Assembly (NCBI GenBank): GCA_047612385.1
Contig: JBLGAR010000113.1
Span: 1 to 14,769 of the forward strand
DNA length: 14,769 bases
From: JBALVT01 sp047612385
Lineage (GTDB): Bacteria; Pseudomonadota; Gammaproteobacteria; Pseudomonadales; Halieaceae
Reading direction: 5' to 3'
The position numbers and the translations under genes were made by a program. The notes beneath the pieces are model-generated. The model saw only the letters and a program-made list of their open reading frames with translations, was not told the DNA's origin and made no database searches. Positions 7,161 through 14,397 of this stretch are shown here, one piece after another; position 1 is the first letter of the stretch; the number at the start of each line of letters is the position of its first letter.

Positions 7161-7924
7161 CGATTCCTGTCACCCCGCAGCAAGTGCTGCACAGACTCTA
7201 CATGGCGGGAAGAGAACCAGAGTTCCTTCAATGACTGGTGCTCTACGTTACCCAAACGAAACGCACTGTATGTATCTTCACAGCACTGCGCCATATCGCC
7301 GTTGTAGCGGATGATCATCCTCAACAAAGGACGGTTGCACGGGGCATTAGTGAAGGCAAGATCCGGCACTGACACGCGAGAATCGCTTGGCACAAGGGCA
7401 CGCGGGATACCCATACTATACCCGGCACTCGCACCAAGGGGCCCGATAACGCTGAAATGCAGGTTGGCGTCTGGCAGGCGATTTTTCCAGTCCCGCTTGT
7501 GCTGCTCCGACTCTTCGTCACTCTGATGGTCGTAAAGACCAACTACAATTTTGTCAAAAGCGCGCTGTACACTCCGGCAGAGCGCTTCATTACTTTTAAG
7601 GGCATCGCCGTTGGTGTGAATATAGGGCCGCATCCCCCGTTCTCGCGCTGCTTCTGCGAGATCGACAATGCGTTTATCAAGCAATGGTTCAGAGTAATGG
7701 TGAAAGCCCACAAGGCCGTTAAAGCCAAGCGCCTGCGCCTGGTCCAGAAGGTCAATTATTCGATCAGTCGGCATCTGACGATTCACCTGCTCGCCATTGG
7801 GGCCCAGATAATTGCCGGTGGTATCAAAGGTACGCGGACAAAACCAGCAATCGCGATTACACACAGACTGCGACTCTATCTGCAGGCGGGAGAACAGGTC
7901 TATAGGTCTGCTCTTGTCTAACAT
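7055..7924 (-). CDS. Radical SAM/SPASM domain protein
   Basis: A 289-residue enzyme of the radical S-adenosylmethionine superfamily. CxxxCxxC is at Cys22, Cys26 and Cys29 (CNRDCWFC) and would bind the [4Fe-4S] cluster that cleaves SAM. A Gly-rich SAM-binding strand and HHYSEPLLD follow. The C-terminal part has SPASM-type cysteines at 196, 214, 215, 259 and 262, expected to hold one or more auxiliary clusters. SPASM enzymes often modify peptides, but relatives also act on small molecules. The gene converges on the glycosyltransferase operon with 63 bases between stops, so it is transcribed separately. Its own promoter lies between the ATG and the IS3 end near 8002. A weak GGA lies upstream of the start. 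All cluster ligands are intact. The family call is firm; the substrate is unknown. Confidence 0.9.
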   Translation of the reverse strand: MLDKSRPIDLFSRLQIESQSVCNRDCWFCPRTFDTTGNYLGPNGEQVNRQMPTDRIIDLLDQAQALGFNGLVGFHHYSEPLLDKRIVDLAEAARERGMRPYIHTNGDALKSNEALCRSVQRAFDKIVVGLYDHQSDEESEQHKRDWKNRLPDANLHFSVIGPLGASAGYSMGIPRALVPSDSRVSVPDLAFTNAPCNRPLLRMIIRYNGDMAQCCEDTYSAFRLGNVEHQSLKELWFSSRHVESVQHLLRGDRNRYELCKKCPMSPTGAPVEGLKIGMRRRQIEMHAVE

Positions 7925-8019
7925 CTATGATCCACTATTTCCGATTCAGATTTGTACAAAGAGTAACATTGTGTGGGTCAACGCAGCAAATTTGGAAAAA
8001 CTGGCAAGCCCCTAGTTTC

Positions 8020-8844
8020 CTAGAGACTTGATAGCTTCTCATAATACCGTCTTTCGAACTCGATCGGCGATACTCCATTATTGTTGCCGTGACGTCGGCT
8101 GGGGTTATAGAAAAATTCGATGTAATTGAATATCTCTGCCCTGGCTTCGGTGCGCGTTTTATAGATCTTCCGCTTAATCCGCTCTGTCTTGAGAAGTGAG
8201 AAGAAGCTTTCTGCTACAGCGTTGTCGTGGCAGTTACCTCGGCGACTCATACTCAGCTCCAGATTGTTGTCGCTGACAAACTTACGCCAGTCAGAACAAG
8301 TATATTGAACCCCCTGATCTGAATGAATCAACACTTTACCTTCTGGCTTTCGTCGCCACAGTGCCATCAACAACGCATCGATGACAAGGTCTGCTTTGGG
8401 ATTACTCTTCATGCTCCATCCCACTACCTGCCGAGAGAATAGATCCAGCACGATCGTCAGGTACAACCAATCCTCGTGGGTTCGAATATACGTAAAATAG
8501 GTGACCCGCGATTGATTGGGTTCTGCGGCTTCAAACTCACGATCCAAAATGTTGGGTGCCACATGGCTTAGGTCTCCACCCTTGAAACCCCGGTGCCGCT
8601 TATAGCCCCGTTGGGACCGGATGCCAGCTGCTCGCATAATGCGGTGCACGCGGTTCTTCCCGCACGACTCGCCCTGGTCTTTCATGTCCAACGTGATGTT
8701 TCGATAGCCATAGGAAAATCCACTTTCAATCCAAAACTGTTTGATCTGTCCGAGCAGGCGCTTGTCTTCAATGGCCCTCTTGCTCTCGGGTTGCTTGAGT
8801 CTTGCCTTTATGAACGCGTATTTCTCTTTGACTCGCTTGCGAAA
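8020..8844 (-). pseudogene. IS3 transposase orfB, first catalytic Asp lost
   Basis: The frame encodes the rve/DDE integrase part of an IS3 transposase. It would be made by -1 frameshifting from orfA in the overlap near 8821-8844. Conserved blocks include WLYLTIVLDLFSRQVVGWSM, LIHSDQGVQYT with the second Asp, and the region with HDNAVAESFF carrying the Glu. The first catalytic Asp, normally in a T-D-I-T-Y-I context, is replaced: the sequence reads VTYFTYIRTHE, with TAT at 8497-8499 (minus-strand codon). The frame is otherwise intact, so the loss looks like a point mutation. With orfA also truncated, transposition by its own enzyme is very unlikely. Confidence 0.85.
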
Positions 8845-9018
8845 TACACTGCGGCTTCCTTTAATATATTCCGCTCCTCCGTGACTCGTCGAAGCTGAGC
8901 TTTGAGCTGTCGCAGCGCGTCTTGTTGACCGGTGATTGTTTGATGCTGAGAACCGGTATCACCGTATTTTTTGATCCAATCGTACATGCTCTTTGGCGTT
9001 ACCCCGAGTCGTTTGGCT
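8808..9018 (-). pseudogene. IS3 orfA fragment, N-terminus missing
   Basis: About 70 codons of the IS3 OrfA DNA-binding protein remain. They contain the helix-turn-helix end (AKRLGVTPKSMYDWIKKYG) and the leucine-zipper-like stretch ending EERNILKEAAVYFA, with a TAA at 8808-8810. The first 25 or so residues and the start codon are absent, because the sequence changes to the IS6 terminus at 9019 and the frame hits a stop at 9036-9038. It overlaps orfB in the arrangement normally used for programmed -1 frameshifting. Confidence 0.8.
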
Positions 9019-9754
9019 GGTACTGCGAAGTAAACTCACTGAATTGCTAGAATCGGCCCATGAATACATACAAGCGCCACAGATTCCCTCCTGACATTAT
9101 CAGCTACGCCGTCTGGCTCTATTATCGTCTCAACCTCAGTCATCGTATGTTGAAGATCTCCTAGCCGAAAGAGGCATCACTGTCAGCTATGAATCCATCA
9201 GGCTGTGGTGTATCAAATTCGGAGCCAAATATGCAACACGTCTGAAGCGAAAGCACCGTGGCTACGGTGATGCCTTCTTCGTCGATGAGGTTTTCGTGAA
9301 GATCAACGGCAAGCAATATTACCTATGGGGAGCAGTCGATCAGGATGGTGAAGTGGTTGATGTATTTCTCCAGGCAAAGCGTGATGGCGCAGCAGCAAAA
9401 CGCTTTTTCAAGAGGCTATTACGCAGCCACGGCGATGAGCCCCGAAAGATTGTGACCTGACAAACTGCGCAGTTATGGTGTTGCTCATCGGGAGCTGATG
9501 CCGGATGTGATTCATAGCGCAAAACAGTATGAGAATTATCGGGCAGAGCAATCTCACGAGGGTACCAGGGTGAGGGAGCGAGTGATGCGCAGGTTTAAAT
9601 CTGTTGGGCAGGCTCAGAGATTCCTGGGGGCCCATGCTGCGGTAAGTAATCTATTCAACCTGGGCAGGCATCTGGTCCGCGCGAAGCACTATCGTGATCT
9701 TAGGGTGAGTGCGTTCAATGAATGGAGGAGGGCAGTTGCTTGAGGTCGGGTACC
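9019..9754 (+). mobile_element. IS6-family insertion sequence, copy 1 (decayed)
   Basis: The left end GGTACTGC at 9019 and the 41 bases before the transposase ATG resemble the segment at 14398 preceding a second related transposase. This shared block defines the left terminus. The right end is uncertain: a degenerate GTACC at 9750-9754 lies just after the transposase stop, but no clear inverted copy of the left end is seen, so the element may be truncated on the right. It abuts the broken IS3 on the left and an old - strand gene fragment on the right. Confidence 0.75.
9060..9743 (+). pseudogene. IS6-family transposase with two frameshifts
   Basis: The product matches the IS6 (IS26-like) DDE transposase from MNTYKRHRFPPDII to the C-terminal LFNLGRHLVRAKHYR block. 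Three frames are needed to read it. One base is missing after 9146 (expected His-Arg-Asp before the LLAERGITVS stretch; without it the frame hits TAG within a few codons). One base is extra near 9458, where the frame of EPRKIVT meets a TGA before KLRSYGVAHREL. The catalytic residues themselves survive: Asp in FVDEVF, Asp in the TDKL position, and Glu in YRAEQSH. The length across the three frames is near the usual 230-240 residues. It is inactive as written unless the shifts are sequencing errors. Confidence 0.85.
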
Positions 9755-10048
9755 AGACTTCTCAGGTCCGGCCAAGTTAATTTGTCGGCACCGTATTGGG
9801 TCCAAACATTATCCTCATCCTTGGTGAGCCAGCGGCGGAAATTGCGGTAAGTGGCACTATGATTGACGATTTCTCGGGCGATGGCTCCGGTATGGGAACA
9901 GTCATAAGTCACGACATTATTTTTCCGGTAAGTGCACATTTCTACGCCTGCAAGCTTCACATAGAAAACGGAGTTTATGGGAGCCATATTGACGAATTTA
10001 GCGACTTTTGCCAGTCTATCCGTGTCAACCGCAGTTGAATATCAACCA
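9744..10048 (-). pseudogene. Fragment of an unidentified gene
   Basis: A - strand frame runs from a stop just upstream of 10048 down into the IS6 boundary; its last residues are encoded by the antisense of IS6 sequence. The protein looks genuinely coding: it includes YVKLAGVEMCTYRKN, YDCSHTG, and a basic-aromatic stretch RNFRRWLTKDED followed by WTQYGADKLTWPDLRSLVPDL. I cannot assign a family. The ATG at 9987 is internal to the coding-looking segment, which continues about 20 codons further upstream without a start, so both ends seem to be lost. It is most likely a relic cut by the IS6 element. Confidence 0.4.
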
Positions 10049-10140
10049 AGGTGTTAGCGTCTGGTCCCGGAAAAATTCTGCCGTCTGAGTAATACAAATC
10101 GACTGCTCACGGATGGCAGAAAAGTGGTGAAAGCGGTCAC
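10049..10140. other. Short intergenic stretch with no recognised feature
   Basis: This lies between two decayed - strand gene pieces. I see no coding frame with family signal, no hairpin followed by a T-run and no repeat. It may be eroded coding sequence. Confidence 0.3.
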
Positions 10141-10738
10141 CTACGAACGGCTGTTATACTCTTCATCTACAAAGTTGTTTCTTTTACCCGACGCGCTATA
10201 CCAGATAGGTGACGACCATGCGCGTTCTTGAATCGTGGCTGGTAAGTCTCATCGTGGCAGGCTTCGCCTGCTCGAATGGCGTCCCAGGTGGACCACCGGC
10301 AGACCGGATTTTCCAGTACGCGCACGTAGTAAAAAACCTCTTGTCCTGGCGTGAAGTTGGGGTCTTGCCGCAGTGCTTTAAGTTCGCCGGCGCCAACGTT
10401 TGCTGTTCTGGAGCAGTCTTCCAGGTTTACTTGTGCATCGTTGTCTGGGCAGCGGTGGGTTTGCGGGTCTACTGTTAAGCCATATGAGCAAGCCACGTCG
10501 TACACTTGCTCCTGATGCTCGCCGCTTTCCAGCCAGCCTTTGATAATTTGCGCGCGTTGCAATTGAGCGGTATTTGGGCCGGCCATAGTCCAGGTTAAAA
10601 ACGTGGGCTGGCGACTACCATTTGCTTGCACGGTGCCACCCATAGTGGCGCTACCTTGGTAGGCATTTTTAACAAAGTCCGGGCTATTTAACTGTGCATA
10701 CTCTGAGACCCCGTTCCCCTTTGCCAGCCGCTCCAGCT
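10141..10738 (-). pseudogene. DUF3604 protein, C-terminal fragment with a frameshift
   Basis: About 190 codons match the C-terminal end of DUF3604 proteins, secreted or periplasmic proteins of unknown function usually over 600 residues long. Recognisable pieces are SPDFVKNAY, MGGTVQANG, RAQIIKGWLESGEHQEQVYDVA, GQEVFYYVRVLENPVCRWSTWD. Coding similarity starts abruptly after an in-frame stop near 10738, so more than 400 residues are missing. Near 10245 the frame slips by one base: the expected ending ATIQERAWSSPIWY is present but in the next frame, then runs to a TAG at 10141-10143. An ATG at 10643 opens the first frame but is internal to the family. It is an inactivated remnant, probably older than or contemporary with the IS insertions. 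Confidence 0.85.
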
Positions 10739-10816
10739 ATCTCGATATGCGTTGCATTCTACAATTCACAATTAGATTTTTCACTCTCAGATAGACGCTC
10801 GAGCCCTTGAGATCCC

Positions 10817-10842
10817 CAGGGATTGGGTTTCTCAGGGATTGG
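10817..10842 (+). repeat. Tandem direct repeat of CAGGGATTGG
   Basis: Two identical 10-base copies at 10817-10826 and 10833-10842 are spaced 16 bases start to start, about one and a half helical turns. The second copy runs into the GG of the putative sigma-54 -24 element. It could be a duplicated operator or a partial promoter duplication. Confidence 0.6.
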
Positions 10843-10854
10843 CACGATTGTTGA
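10839..10854 (+). promoter_or_regulatory. Putative sigma-54 (RpoN) promoter
   Basis: The site reads TTGGCACGATTGTTGA. It matches the TGGCACG-N4-TTGC consensus with correct -24/-12 spacing and one mismatch (A for C at the -12 position). It points toward the LruC-type gene, with an expected start near 10866 and a leader of about 147 bases. No activator site can be assigned, although the tandem repeat just upstream is a candidate. Confidence 0.55.
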
Positions 10855-10896
10855 TAGTAACCTTGGACGTAACTACAAAAAGCGAAGACCAAGACG

Positions 10897-10998
10897 ATGA
10901 ATAAGTTGTTGAGTCATACAGCCTTATCTCCAGCGCTATTGGCAGGATTCCCAGTATGTGAATTCTCGGTTCCTCTTCTAAAAAACTTTCCATCGTAA
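10897..10998 (+). CDS. Possible 33-codon leader ORF
   Basis: An ATG at 10897 opens 33 codons ending at TAA 10996-10998, 14 bases before the next gene. The start, MNKLLSHTALSPALLAGFP, looks like a signal peptide but no mature protein follows. There is no good ribosome binding site. It could be a relic of another secreted protein, an upstream ORF affecting translation of the LruC gene, or chance. Confidence 0.2.
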   Translation: MNKLLSHTALSPALLAGFPVCEFSVPLLKNFPS

Positions 10999-11012
10999 AT
11001 AAGAGAAAGATC

Positions 11013-13313
11013 ATGAAAGTAGCAAAGCACGTCCTCCTGATCGCTACGCTGTGTGTTGCAGCGGGTACACAGGCGGTTACTGTCGACTTGCTGAGTGGCA
11101 CACTGAATGATCAGACGGTCTTTGCGCACACCTATGTGACCTCTGGTGCTGGCGGTAGCCAGGAGATATATGGCAATGTTCTCGCGAACCAAGATGTGAC
11201 TATTGGGGCAATGGGAAACGTCTCTGGAAACACACAGTCCAGAGACTTAACCACTGGCGACAGCGCAACGATCGGTGGCAATGCTTTGACCTCAGGCGCC
11301 AGCACGCTAGGCGCTAATTCAGTACTCTCTGGCAATCTTCAGTCTGGAAGCGCTATCACCCTCGGTGCCGGTACTATTGTTGTCGGCACGGTACAATACG
11401 GTACGGTTATCACCAACGGCGCCGGCGCTACGTCCGGGTCTCAAACTCAGAATACCACGGCACCGGTTATAGCCGATGAGCATCTAGGGGTTACGGCCGC
11501 GCAAAGTGCGCTGGATGCCATGGCGGGGGGAAATGTTCTTGCTACGGGCAATATAGCGACTAACACGACTTTCACCGCGGGTGTCTATGATGTTACCGGT
11601 TTGCTGTCGACAACGGCGGACATAACCATCACGCTTGATGCTCAGGGCCAAGACAGCGCTTTTGTCTTCAATATTAGCGGCTATCTGAGCTTTGGGGCGG
11701 GGACTGTGATTAACGTTATCAACGCAACGGATAACACCAGTGTCATCTGGAATTCAACGGGCGGCTATGTAAGCGTAGGCGCGAATGCCAATATCATAGG
11801 GACTGTACTTGCGTCGACGTACGTTAGTACTGGGGCCTTTTCTTCGCTGACAGGCTCAGGGACTTCTTGTGGAGGCGCGTTTTCAGGAACGTCGTACGTT
11901 ACGGTTGGCGAGAATGCCACCGTCGGCGGGGTTGGTTGTGCGGGCGCGATTAATAACTTCATCATAGAAGACGACGGTGCAGCCAGCTTCGTCTCAGAAA
12001 GCCTGATCGACTTTGGTGATGCACCGGACAGTTATGGTACGACGCTTGCTAACGATGGTGCGCGCCATAACCTGGAGGGCTCAGCAGTATATCTGGGCGA
12101 CAGTGTCGACTCAGAATTACAGGCTAACGTGAGCCCGGGTTCTGACGATGCTACGGATGATGATGATGAAGACGGTGTCGTGTTTATTACTGATATTGCG
12201 GCTGGGGAGGTTGCACTCGTTGAGATTACCAGCGTTGGATCGGGCTTTCTTAATGCTTGGATAGATTTTGATCGTGATGGAGAATTTCTCGCGAGCGAGC
12301 AGGTGATTGACTCTCATCCAATCAGCGGGGGTTCCGAAATCATGTCTCTGCAGATTCCCGAGAATATAGTCTCTGGTGCAAGTTGGTCACGCTTTCGAGT
12401 GTCTAGCACGAGCAATGTTGGTCCCACTGGAGCCGAGGCTGACGGTGAAGTAGAGGATCACCCGGTAGAGTTGTTTGAACTAAGAGTGACCGCCAGCCAC
12501 TTTCCCAGCGCGACAGGATTTGTAACGCTTGCCTATGAAGACCTGTGGCCCGGTGTGGGCGACTACGACATGAATGACCTTGTCATGTACTACCGCACAA
12601 CGATCAACTCCGCATCACTAGACAATAATCCGGAAGAACAATTTTTGTATTCCATTAGTATTAGCGGGCAGGTCTCAGCCGTGGGCGCTGCATTACACAG
12701 CGGATTCGGCATTGAGATAAATGGTCTGCCTCGTTCTTCTGTGGATCAATTGAGTATGTCTTTGGTGATTAACGGCGTGCAGGGATCGGGAACTTTTTTG
12801 GAGCAGAGTGCCGATTACGAGAATGCTGTCTTTATTATTTTTGATGATGTCTGGGATCACGTGAGCGCTCCCGTAGGGTGTAAGTTTTTCCGTACAGAAT
12901 ATCAATGTGGCGGCTCGGTATTGCAAAGTGAGTTTACTCTGACTGTTCGCGTGAGCGGTGATATACCCGCACAAGTTATCGATGATCCCATTTTAAATCC
13001 TTTCATATTTCGTTCTAATGCCAGGGGAAGGGAGGTTCATTTAAAGAACAAACCCCCAACCAATAAGGCTGATATGAGTACGTTTGGCGCAATGGATGAC
13101 AGGTCAAATCCAGGCGCTGACACTTACTACCAGACAAGCAGTGGATTGCCGTGGGCGTTGGTGGTGAGTGCTGAGTGGGTTCACCCCGGAGAGGCGCGGG
13201 ACCTCGTTCAGACCTATCCGAAGTTCGAAGGTTATGTAACCAGTGGCGGTACCAGCAACACCGACTGGTATAAGCCAGAAAATGCCGTTATCAGCAACCT
13301 GTATCAGGATTGA
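11013..13313 (+). CDS. Secreted DUF3494 (ice-binding-like) / GEVED / LruC-domain protein
   Basis: A 766-residue exported protein. Residues 1-21 are a signal peptide with likely cleavage after GTQA. Residues about 35-310 are Gly/Thr/Val-rich short repeats of the DUF3494 beta-helix type, including FTAGVYDVTG, ITLDAQGQDSAFVFN and the paired TGSGTSC/GGVGC near the end. Residues about 330-490 form a GEVED domain: LIDFGDAPDSYG, an acidic run at 378-387, NAWIDFDRDGEF and the motif GEVED at 478-482. From about 508 the LruC type C-terminal region starts with YEDLWPGVGDYDMNDLV (acidic residues 517, 519, 522), probably calcium binding. There is no PEP-CTERM or LPXTG anchor, so it is released or held by other means. 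Ice binding or adhesion is plausible but unproven. The ATG follows an A/G-rich AAGAGAAAG. It is co-transcribed with the lipoprotein. Confidence 0.85.
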   Translation: MKVAKHVLLIATLCVAAGTQAVTVDLLSGTLNDQTVFAHTYVTSGAGGSQEIYGNVLANQDVTIGAMGNVSGNTQSRDLTTGDSATIGGNALTSGASTLGANSVLSGNLQSGSAITLGAGTIVVGTVQYGTVITNGAGATSGSQTQNTTAPVIADEHLGVTAAQSALDAMAGGNVLATGNIATNTTFTAGVYDVTGLLSTTADITITLDAQGQDSAFVFNISGYLSFGAGTVINVINATDNTSVIWNSTGGYVSVGANANIIGTVLASTYVSTGAFSSLTGSGTSCGGAFSGTSYVTVGENATVGGVGCAGAINNFIIEDDGAASFVSESLIDFGDAPDSYGTTLANDGARHNLEGSAVYLGDSVDSELQANVSPGSDDATDDDDEDGVVFITDIAAGEVALVEITSVGSGFLNAWIDFDRDGEFLASEQVIDSHPISGGSEIMSLQIPENIVSGASWSRFRVSSTSNVGPTGAEADGEVEDHPVELFELRVTASHFPSATGFVTLAYEDLWPGVGDYDMNDLVMYYRTTINSASLDNNPEEQFLYSISISGQVSAVGAALHSGFGIEINGLPRSSVDQLSMSLVINGVQGSGTFLEQSADYENAVFIIFDDVWDHVSAPVGCKFFRTEYQCGGSVLQSEFTLTVRVSGDIPAQVIDDPILNPFIFRSNARGREVHLKNKPPTNKADMSTFGAMDDRSNPGADTYYQTSSGLPWALVVSAEWVHPGEARDLVQTYPKFEGYVTSGGTSNTDWYKPENAVISNLYQD

Positions 13314-13317
13314 CCCC

Positions 13318-14265
13318 ATGATGACATTCAGTACATATTTAAGACGAACGGTATTCTGTGTTGCCATTACGATGGTGTTGGGAGGCTGTGTTGGCAGTCC
13401 TTTCCCAGCGGGCGCGGTTGCTCAACTTTATAGATGGGATGATCTGGAGTCGCCTGTCGCTGCGCGCGTTGGCCTGTCTTTAGCAGCGTTCAACGGCTAC
13501 TTTGATGGAGACTTTAGTTTCGAGAAGCTGCTCCAGGAGCAGTCGTTGTCGAATGAAGAATTGTCTGCTCCATGGCTACTTCGAGCTTGTTATGAAGATA
13601 TGTGTTATTCCGCCGTATTGTTTGCTGATTGTTTCGAGTTGAATAGCGAGCAAATGATCAGCGGTTATGCCTCTTTGACAGCGATATCCACGGCAATGGC
13701 GAATCAGGTGCGGGGTCTTCCCGCCGGTCAAGTGCGTGCGGCTTTGGACCGTCTTGCGTCCCAAGTGCTGGCCGACGGCGGCGATGACTACGCGTTTTTT
13801 CTGGCGCTTGATCCCAGGCGTAGAATCGACCATAGGGAAAAGTTAGTTTCGATAGAATTCTTTTTTGAATCTCAGGAGGTCATCGCGCAGCAGCCTAATG
13901 CAACGCTTAATGTGCTGTTTGGAAATCCCGCAAAGACAACCGAAGACCTTGCAGTACCTGACGGATTTTTGTTCGATGGATCGCAGGGAGTGTCAATAGA
14001 TGTCGATGTATCTTCGCGTATATCAGAGGAAGCATATCTTCTGATATGCAGTGAGTTTGTGACGACCATTGACGGTTATGATAGCGATTTCGGTTCCTGC
14101 CAGCTAAGCACTCTGCTTCGTAATGGCAGATATAGCGTAGAGCTGAGCCTGGCGGATTCGGTTGAAGCGTTACTGGCGGTTATTCTACCGCTTGAAAACC
14201 CGGATGATGCCAGCTACGCGGTGTGGTCGCGCGAGTTGGATGGAGCACGTTTTTTAGTCAGATGA
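13318..14265 (+). CDS. Putative outer-membrane lipoprotein of unknown function
   Basis: A 315-residue protein with a lipoprotein signal: basic residues Arg9-Arg10, a hydrophobic stretch, then the lipobox LGGC with Cys24. Position +2 is Val, not Asp, so sorting to the outer membrane is expected. I recognise no domain in the remainder, which is acidic and mostly alpha/beta in appearance with scattered cysteines. I chose ATG 13318 over an upstream in-frame ATG at 13243 because the latter lies inside the previous gene and would bury the signal peptide, and because AGGA lies 8 bases before 13318. The gene starts 4 bases after the LruC-type gene stops, so the two are an operon. It may hold or assist the secreted partner at the cell surface (inference). 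Confidence 0.75.
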   Translation: MMTFSTYLRRTVFCVAITMVLGGCVGSPFPAGAVAQLYRWDDLESPVAARVGLSLAAFNGYFDGDFSFEKLLQEQSLSNEELSAPWLLRACYEDMCYSAVLFADCFELNSEQMISGYASLTAISTAMANQVRGLPAGQVRAALDRLASQVLADGGDDYAFFLALDPRRRIDHREKLVSIEFFFESQEVIAQQPNATLNVLFGNPAKTTEDLAVPDGFLFDGSQGVSIDVDVSSRISEEAYLLICSEFVTTIDGYDSDFGSCQLSTLLRNGRYSVELSLADSVEALLAVILPLENPDDASYAVWSRELDGARFLVR

Positions 14266-14397
14266 ACGCTGTGATCATGCATTTGGGTACCCGTAGCTTA
14301 AGGGGTCGAATACCTGACCGGGGATAACGGTGTCCGGGGCAAACCATCGTATTTATCATATTATCTGCCGCGGCCACGACTGTTTTACACCATCACG
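14266..14397. other. Intergenic stretch before the second IS6 copy
   Basis: No gene is visible. There is a GGGTACCC palindrome near 14285 and a repeated CCGGGG near 14320, but no strong hairpin with a T-run, so I cannot name a terminator for the lipoprotein operon. Confidence 0.4.

Larger units (their letters stand above)
8002..9018 (-). mobile_element. IS3-family insertion sequence, truncated at its 5' end
   Basis: The element holds the overlapping orfA/orfB pair typical of IS3. The end beyond orfB reads TGGCAAGCCCC on the + strand, matching the TG...CCCC style of IS3 inverted repeats, so I place that boundary near 8002. The other end is missing: orfA is cut at 9018 where the IS6-family terminus GGTACTG begins, which suggests the IS6 element inserted into or deleted the IS3 end. 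About 1.0 kb remains. Confidence 0.8.

Noticed and set aside
7457..7921. 154-codon + strand frame antisense to the radical SAM gene
   Set aside because: It mirrors the radical SAM coding region, has no family motif and no ribosome binding site, while the - strand carries all cluster-binding cysteines.
10209..10478. 89-codon + strand frame over the DUF3604 fragment
   Set aside because: The - strand has clear DUF3604 similarity across the same interval; the + frame is its shadow.
11200..11450. Repeat array or CRISPR-like structure
   Set aside because: The periodicity is at the protein level (beta-helix repeats); the DNA units are not conserved enough and there are no spacers. No CRISPR array or tRNA was seen anywhere in the window.
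13243..13317. Upstream in-frame ATG for the lipoprotein
   Set aside because: It lies within the preceding gene and would place 25 residues ahead of a clear lipoprotein signal; the ATG at 13318 has a ribosome binding site and the lipobox at the right distance.
11132..13367. Short - strand frames opposite the LruC-type gene
   Set aside because: Low-complexity mirror of the repeat-rich coding strand, with no supporting motif.
14290..14330. GC-rich stretch with repeated CCGGGG after the lipoprotein gene, considered as a terminator
   Set aside because: Only a 4-base stem (GGTC/GACC) can be drawn and no T-run follows.
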